Below, one piece after another: positions 17,501 through 21,137 of a stretch of 21,137 nucleotides of DNA (position 1 is the first letter of the stretch; every line of letters begins with the position of its first letter). The notes beneath the pieces are model-generated. The model was not told the origin of the DNA. It ran no database searches and saw nothing but the letters and a program-made list of their open reading frames with translations. Both the position numbers and the translations under genes were made by a program. This DNA comes from Hirudo medicinalis (taxonomy: Eukaryota; Annelida; Clitellata; Hirudinida; Hirudinidae), in NCBI GenBank assembly GCA_011800805.1, contig MPNW01000437.1:78190-99326 (forward strand). The letters run 5' to 3'.

Positions 17501-20500
17501 GAATTTCATTATTTCGTTATATTTAAGAATGATTGTAATATTTATTTATTTATATATTTAAGAATTAATATGGTGAAAATACAGTTAAGTGCACTTGACG
17601 TTCATGATAATACAACAGATAACAAGCATAGTTATTATTATTTCTCTTAAGTGATTACTTACAATTATCTTATGACATCTTATTATATCCTATTATATCC
17701 ACAAAAGAAGTGTCGCGTCAAAATGGCCACATTTCAAAAAGCATGATTTTTGAAAGTCAACGTCTATTATTGCAATTATTAAAATTATAATATATATATA
17801 TATATATTCTATTTATAACAATGCAATTATTCTTAAATAATTTATCTTTTTTCGAACAGTTTTCTGTTCAAACAAAAGTCAAAAGGAATACCTGAACATT
17901 CCTTGGTGACTTTGTCCTCTTCAAATCCGACCAGACATTCACAACTGTAACTTCCTGGTCTGTTTGTGCATTTCGAGTTGTTTCCACAAATACCCGTTTC
18001 ACACTCATCAATGTCTTTATCGAAATACATATGTAATTAACATAATATAATGTAATGTAATATAATGTGATATGACGTGATGTCATGTGATGCATTGAAA
18101 TATTAATTGATGTTTAATTAAACATTAAATTAATGGTTGATTAATAAATATCAACAAATATAATACGAAAATCATATCAATTAATCGAATGAATTGCATA
18201 AATGACTCAGTCACCACTACAGCCTACTGTGTCGTTGCCAATGAAACCCTGCAGGCAAATGCAGTCATAAGAACCCGGTGAGTTCACACATTCCAGGTCC
18301 TCAGGGCACATGTAAGGAACCTCACATTCGTCGTTGTCTAATTTATTACATGCAATGTAATAATGAGTTAATGTTGTTTCAATGTTGTTTGTGTTCTTAA
18401 TGACGCATAATTGAAATGAATTGATTCACAACATGCATTAACACTAACGCTGATTGTTAAAGTGATGCAATAATAAACACAGTAGACAATGAATTTTTAT
18501 TTTTATTCGAAATCATTGTTAAATCGCAATTATGCTTGATGAATTTTAAGTAATTAAATTTTCATATGACATCGTTATTTTTTAACTAATTAATTACATT
18601 TTCACAAAATATTGCCATTACAAAACTTTTTCAAGAAATGAAATTCTTGAATGAACTTCAAAAAAAGATGAACTGCCACCTCTGCCTACCTATGCAGACA
18701 TCTTTGTTGTCTTCACTGGGAACATGGCCTCCTTTACAAACACATCTGTACGAAAGTCTCACGTTGTTGCACTTTCTGTTACCATCAGAGCAAAGTGATT
18801 TATCCTCACATTCGTCTATGTCTGTGAATGTGTCGTTAAGAGATGAAACAATTTTAAAATAATTGCAATTAATGCTTAAGCAATGGCTCGATGCTTTTTT
18901 TTTAATGAACTGGTCCTTTAGAAGAACATTGATTTTCAAGTATCCTTTTGTAACCAATATTTTAAACATGTCCGAATGACGACGTTAGACAGATTTAGTA
19001 GAGAAACGGAAAATACTGAAATATAAATTACTGCATTTAATAAACACACAAACCTAAACACAGAGAATCGTCATTTGAAATGTCATCGTTCGGTCTTAGA
19101 CCCTCTCCACAATCACATTCTAACCTTCCATTTCTCACCTCACATATGCTCTTTCCGTCACACGATCTCTTTTTGCATAACACTGAATAATTTTTTTTTC
19201 CAAAAGAATAAAAATCAAAAAATCAATCAAATCATGGTTATGCGATATTAAGGTATTCAAACTGCACGTTGTGCATACAATACTCTTGGAGGTGTAAATA
19301 CCTGACATACTATCAATGACATTATTCTATGATGTATCAATGACGTTAATCGGTGATGTATCAATGACGTTAATCGGTGATGTAATGGACGTTAATCATA
19401 ATTTTAATCGACACAAGAAGGCCAAAAATTTATTGGATTTTCCGGGATCTTGTGAGATGTAATTAATTACCGATCATAGAGAGGCCTAAGAACGATTCCA
19501 AATAATAATAATAATTCCAATAATAAGCTTAATCAATAAAAAATTAAAAAAATTAATTAATGATTTTTCGCCAGGGTGACAAGAGTAATAATAACATAAA
19601 TAACAACAATACTCAATTTCGTTCAATAGTTAACTTGTTACTTACACGACCTTTTGAAATGAGTTTTATTGATTAGAATTCTTCCAAGAATTTTGAACAA
19701 ATAATTACTCGAATTCATTCTTAAATTCAGGTAGCAACAGCAATTTATAAACATGTGCTTGATGTCATTCTGATTGAAATAACTACAATTGTTATAACAA
19801 TGTAGCTTAATCCTTACGTTCATTGTTATTTACATTATAATTACGTTAATTAAATAATGTAATCTATTTTTTAAAAATTTAATTTAGATCAATTTTCTTC
19901 AAATTCTAATCAAATGCATCAATATTAAACATTAATGCAACAAAAACTAAATCAAATAACTCCAAGGGTCAGCCTTAAGGATGCGCAAGGTACCGCTATC
20001 AGACTGATCCTCACCAACACCCCTATCAACACCCCTATCAACACCCCTATCAACCATTCGCTCTCCATTTACGAGTGAGTTGCGTGAATTATGGAGTGGG
20101 TTTCATCTGCCCCTTCTGCAAAAACAANAATCCATCCGTCCGCCAGTCCATCCATCCATCCATCCTTCCTTCCATCCGTCCGTTCATCCATCCATCCATC
20201 CATCCATCCATCATAAAATTAACAGAGAAAAGGCACTGCACAAATGTGACGAACTACAAAACAAATGAACCAATTAAAGAATAATTTGTAGGATTTTTAA
20301 CAACAAATAGAGAATATTGAAGGAGCAAGATTGAAGTTGATTTTTCATTGGTGAGGGAGTTGAAGAATGTAACCTTGGACATTGAATTGAGAAGAGCTTG
20401 AAGGTAGATTTATAAAATGAAGGACGATTCGTGGGTGGTACATAGAAAGTGAGGAGGATTGGAATTATTGCTATAGTGAACACACCTGAAAATATCCTGG

Positions 20501-20738
20501 GAGAGCATTGTAATCAAAAGAGAACATAAAAAGAGCAACTTGAATGCAATTGGTTGATCTTTTAATTTGGATTCACATCGTTTAAATATGATTATTATAT
20601 AATTAAATATGTTTCTACAAAATTTTGCAAAAGCCTCTAACGTTTGATTTCAAACTCGTCCATATTTTCGTAGTCTTCTTGACTTTTCAAATTGGAGAGA
20701 AAAAATATTGCAAGAAGTAATTCCAGGAAAAGGCTCAT
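14455..20738 (-). CDS. Gene D: ten-EGF membrane-anchored protein (spliced model)
   Basis: Twelve exons on the minus strand: 20642-20738 (signal), 19054-19182, 18690-18821, 18215-18337, 17892-18014, 17336-17458, 16830-16952, 16406-16525, 15985-16104, 15535-15651, 15072-15188 and 14455-14591 (anchor). All junctions are phase 1 and the sum, 1461 bases, is 486 residues plus stop. Domain order is signal peptide, one plain EGF, nine consecutive cbEGF domains, transmembrane helix, short tail. Nine tandem cbEGF domains should form an extended Ca2+-dependent rod at the cell surface. It is the long member of the local family. The EGF exons are firm; the signal exon's donor is weak and has two candidates. 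Confidence 0.72.
14592..15071. other. Last intron of gene D, no feature seen
   Basis: 480 AT-rich bases; nothing recognised on either strand. Confidence 0.5.
15072..15188 (-). CDS. Gene D EGF domain 10 (cbEGF) exon
   Basis: This 117-base phase 1-1 exon opens DIDEC, contains [10 protein letters not shown] and has six cysteines ending TGC. The acceptor is aatttag and the donor is gtattt. Confidence 0.88.
15189..15534. other. Intron of gene D with short simple repeats
   Basis: It holds an att run (about 15217-15241) and a gac/aac run (about 15368-15392). Nothing else is recognised. Confidence 0.55.
15535..15651 (-). CDS. Gene D EGF domain 9 (cbEGF) exon
   Basis: This 117-base phase 1-1 exon opens DIDEC, contains [10 protein letters not shown] and has six cysteines; the second half reads [13 protein letters not shown] with an N-glycosylation sequon NLT. 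The acceptor is acatttcag and the donor is gtctgt. Confidence 0.88.
15842..15975. repeat. 25/26-base minisatellite, five copies, alternating variants
   Basis: Units of the form aaccatgaaatacaattaat separated alternately by tgtttt and tgtat, so the true period is a 51-base dimer. It ends about ten bases from the donor of gene D EGF domain 8. Because 51 is a multiple of three, one frame stays open through it by accident. Confidence 0.9.
15985..16104 (-). CDS. Gene D EGF domain 8 (cbEGF) exon
   Basis: This 120-base phase 1-1 exon opens DIDEC, contains [10 protein letters not shown] and has six cysteines. The segment [16 protein letters not shown] resembles domains 6 and 7 ([24 protein letters not shown]), which suggests these three arose by local duplication. 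The donor is gtgagg. Confidence 0.88.
16105..16405. other. Intron of gene D, no feature seen
   Basis: 301 bases with poly-A/T runs; nothing recognised. Confidence 0.5.
16406..16525 (-). CDS. Gene D EGF domain 7 (cbEGF) exon
   Basis: This 120-base phase 1-1 exon opens DIDEC, contains [10 protein letters not shown] and has six cysteines ending GEC. The acceptor is catatcag and the donor is gtggga. It is close to domains 6 and 8. Confidence 0.88.
16783..16817. repeat. ATTG tetranucleotide repeat
   Basis: About eight gatt/attg units with one interruption, ending some 13 bases from the exon at 16830, again just past a 5' splice site. A gac/gat run lies near 16679-16704. Confidence 0.8.
16830..16952 (-). 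CDS. Gene D EGF domain 6 (cbEGF) exon
   Basis: This 123-base phase 1-1 exon opens DIDEC, contains [10 protein letters not shown] and has six cysteines ending TFC. The acceptor is attccaag and the donor is gtcaga. It is close to domains 7 and 8 in its first half. Confidence 0.88.
16985..17040. repeat. ATC/ATCAC simple repeat
   Basis: Imperfect atcatc and atcac units within an intron of gene D, beside the exon at 16830-16952. Confidence 0.8.
17137..17290 (-). repeat. tRNA-derived SINE, copy 3
   Basis: On the minus strand there is an A-box-like TTAGCTCAATTGC (about 17264-17276) and a B box GTGTTCGAAACCC (17205-17217) at tRNA-like spacing, with a tail containing GGGGCGCTAAG. This is the copy with the best preserved polymerase III promoter. 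It matches copy 1 (817-975) closely through the B-box half. It sits in the intron between gene D EGF domains 5 and 6. Confidence 0.75.
17336..17458 (-). CDS. Gene D EGF domain 5 (cbEGF) exon
   Basis: This 123-base phase 1-1 exon opens DLDEC, contains [10 protein letters not shown] and has six cysteines ending KLC. The acceptor is attcgcag and the donor is gtgact. It is more basic than its neighbours ([10 protein letters not shown]). Confidence 0.87.
17459..17891. other. Intron of gene D with TA repeat
   Basis: 433 bases; a TA dinucleotide run of about 18 bases near 17791-17808 is the only recognisable element. Confidence 0.55.
17892..18014 (-). CDS. Gene D EGF domain 4 (cbEGF) exon
   Basis: This 123-base phase 1-1 exon opens DIDEC, contains [10 protein letters not shown] and has six cysteines ending KEC. 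The acceptor is gataaag and the donor is gtattc. Confidence 0.87.
18215..18337 (-). CDS. Gene D EGF domain 3 (cbEGF) exon
   Basis: This 123-base phase 1-1 exon opens DNDEC (Asn in place of the usual Ile or Val), contains [10 protein letters not shown] and has six cysteines ending VGC. The acceptor is aaattag and the donor is gtgact. Confidence 0.87.
18338..18689. other. Intron of gene D, no feature seen
   Basis: 352 AT-rich bases; nothing recognised. Confidence 0.5.
18690..18821 (-). CDS. Gene D EGF domain 2 (cbEGF) exon
   Basis: This 132-base phase 1-1 exon is the longest EGF exon here. It opens DIDEC, contains [10 protein letters not shown] and has six cysteines ending DVC. The usual Gly-Ser before the aromatic residue is replaced by Leu-Ser. 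The donor is gtaggc. Confidence 0.86.
19054..19182 (-). CDS. Gene D EGF domain 1 (non-calcium type) exon
   Basis: This 129-base phase 1-1 exon has six cysteines, no D-x-D-E start (it opens VLCKKRSC) and no hydroxylation motif ([10 protein letters not shown]). An acidic loop, NDDISNDD, precedes the last cysteine. It is the first domain of the protein by position and by lacking calcium ligands, but is the most diverged of the four first domains. The acceptor is aattattcag and the donor is gtttgt. Confidence 0.78.
19311..19397. repeat. 24-base tandem repeat, about 3.5 copies
   Basis: The unit begins tatcaatgacgttaatcggt and ends gatg; the first copy is diverged and the last partial. Confidence 0.85.
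20015..20054. repeat. 12-base tandem repeat, 3.3 copies
   Basis: caacacccctat repeated directly. C-rich strand in an otherwise AT-rich intron. Confidence 0.85.
20131..20214. repeat. CCAT microsatellite, imperfect
   Basis: Mixed ccat, ccgt and cctt units. The only ambiguous base of the window (20128) sits just before it, which suggests a hard-to-read region. Confidence 0.85.
20274..20485 (-). other. Speculative hydrophobic terminal exon
   Basis: A good acceptor, atattttcag, is followed in phase 1 by [17 protein letters not shown] and then about 50 residues to a TAA. This resembles the anchor exons of the family in phase and content, but no EGF exon precedes it within the window and it lies inside the inferred first intron of gene D. 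It may be an alternative 3' exon, a leftover of another paralogue, or chance. Confidence 0.22.
20642..20738 (-). CDS. Gene D first exon: signal peptide
   Basis: The ATG at 20736-20738 opens [20 protein letters not shown], a strong signal peptide, followed by an acidic stretch [12 protein letters not shown]. Two phase-1 donors are possible: C|gttaga at 20642 (used here) or A|gtcaag at 20684, which would end the exon after LSNLK. Either joins in frame to EGF domain 1. Both donors are weak. Genes A and, in one reading, B also start Met-Ser. Confidence 0.55.
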
Positions 20739-21137
20739 CACGGATTTACAGATTGTCAGTACTTGGATTTCAATCAACCACGTGAGTGCTGCAAAAGTGG
20801 CTCAAAAATAAATAAAGAAAATAATTTCTTTCGAATTAACCAATCAACATCTCAGTCAACAAACAATTAAAATGGAAGCATTACAAATGTGACGTCGTGC
20901 TGGTTTTTTTCAACAAAACGTTGGACGAGGTTTCATTAAAATAATTTCTGCTCTGAAATGATAATGTATTACATTATAATATATTACATTACATTACATT
21001 AAGTTACATGACATTATATTATGTTATGTTATGTTATGTTATGTTATGTTATGTTATGTTATGTTATGTTATGTTATGTTATGTTATGTTATGTTATGTT
21101 ATGTTATGTTATGTTATGTTATGTTATGTTATGTTAT
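20739..21137. other. Upstream flank of gene D
   Basis: The first 270 bases should contain the gene D promoter and 5' UTR; I see no motif I would defend. The rest is simple repeat. Confidence 0.45.
21019..21137. repeat. ATGTT pentanucleotide array running off the window
   Basis: About 23 perfect atgtt units reach the window end, preceded by an attac/acatt-rich stretch from about 20966. Confidence 0.95.

Larger units (their letters stand above)
19183..20641. other. First intron of gene D (inferred)
   Basis: It holds a 24-base tandem repeat (19311-19397), a 12-base repeat (20015-20054), a CCAT-rich repeat (20131-20214), one ambiguous base at 20128 and a speculative hydrophobic exon (20274-20485). 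No EGF exon is visible. Confidence 0.5.

Overview
This looks like nuclear DNA from an animal, probably an AT-rich marine-type invertebrate. Nearly all coding signal lies on the minus strand, in small exons of 117-132 bases that each encode one six-cysteine EGF-like domain. Introns are canonical GT-AG and are phase 1 at every junction but one, the classic exon-shuffling pattern of metazoan extracellular proteins. The spacers hold decayed LINE, SINE, MITE and Tc1/mariner relics and many microsatellites. I cannot name the phylum or species from the sequence, and I recognise none of the genes as a named gene.

The exons sort into four head-to-tail minus-strand gene models with one plan: signal peptide, a first EGF domain without the calcium-binding signature, a run of calcium-binding EGF (cbEGF) domains, then a C-terminal hydrophobic anchor. 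Gene A (227-2570) has a signal exon, four EGF domains and a membrane-anchor exon and appears complete, about 234 residues. Gene B (3993-10235, or starting at 7988) has four EGF domains and a transmembrane segment followed by a separate tiny tail exon. Gene C (10179-12512) has three EGF domains, an uncertain anchor exon and no signal exon that I can find. Gene D (14455-20738) has ten EGF domains, a signal exon and an anchor exon, about 486 residues.

Mobile DNA lies in introns and spacers: a broken LINE reverse transcriptase on the plus strand in gene B (6182-about 7310), three copies of one tRNA-derived SINE (about 817-975, 3405-3592, 17137-17290), a foldback MITE (11064-11221), and a Tc1/mariner transposase fossil (about 9480-9770).

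By family knowledge these proteins should be secretory-pathway products displayed on the cell surface, with Ca2+-stiffened EGF rods. A tandem, copy-variable family of that kind could serve adhesion or recognition, but nothing here shows a ligand or a process. The spliced models are read from splice signals and frame only, with no transcript evidence.
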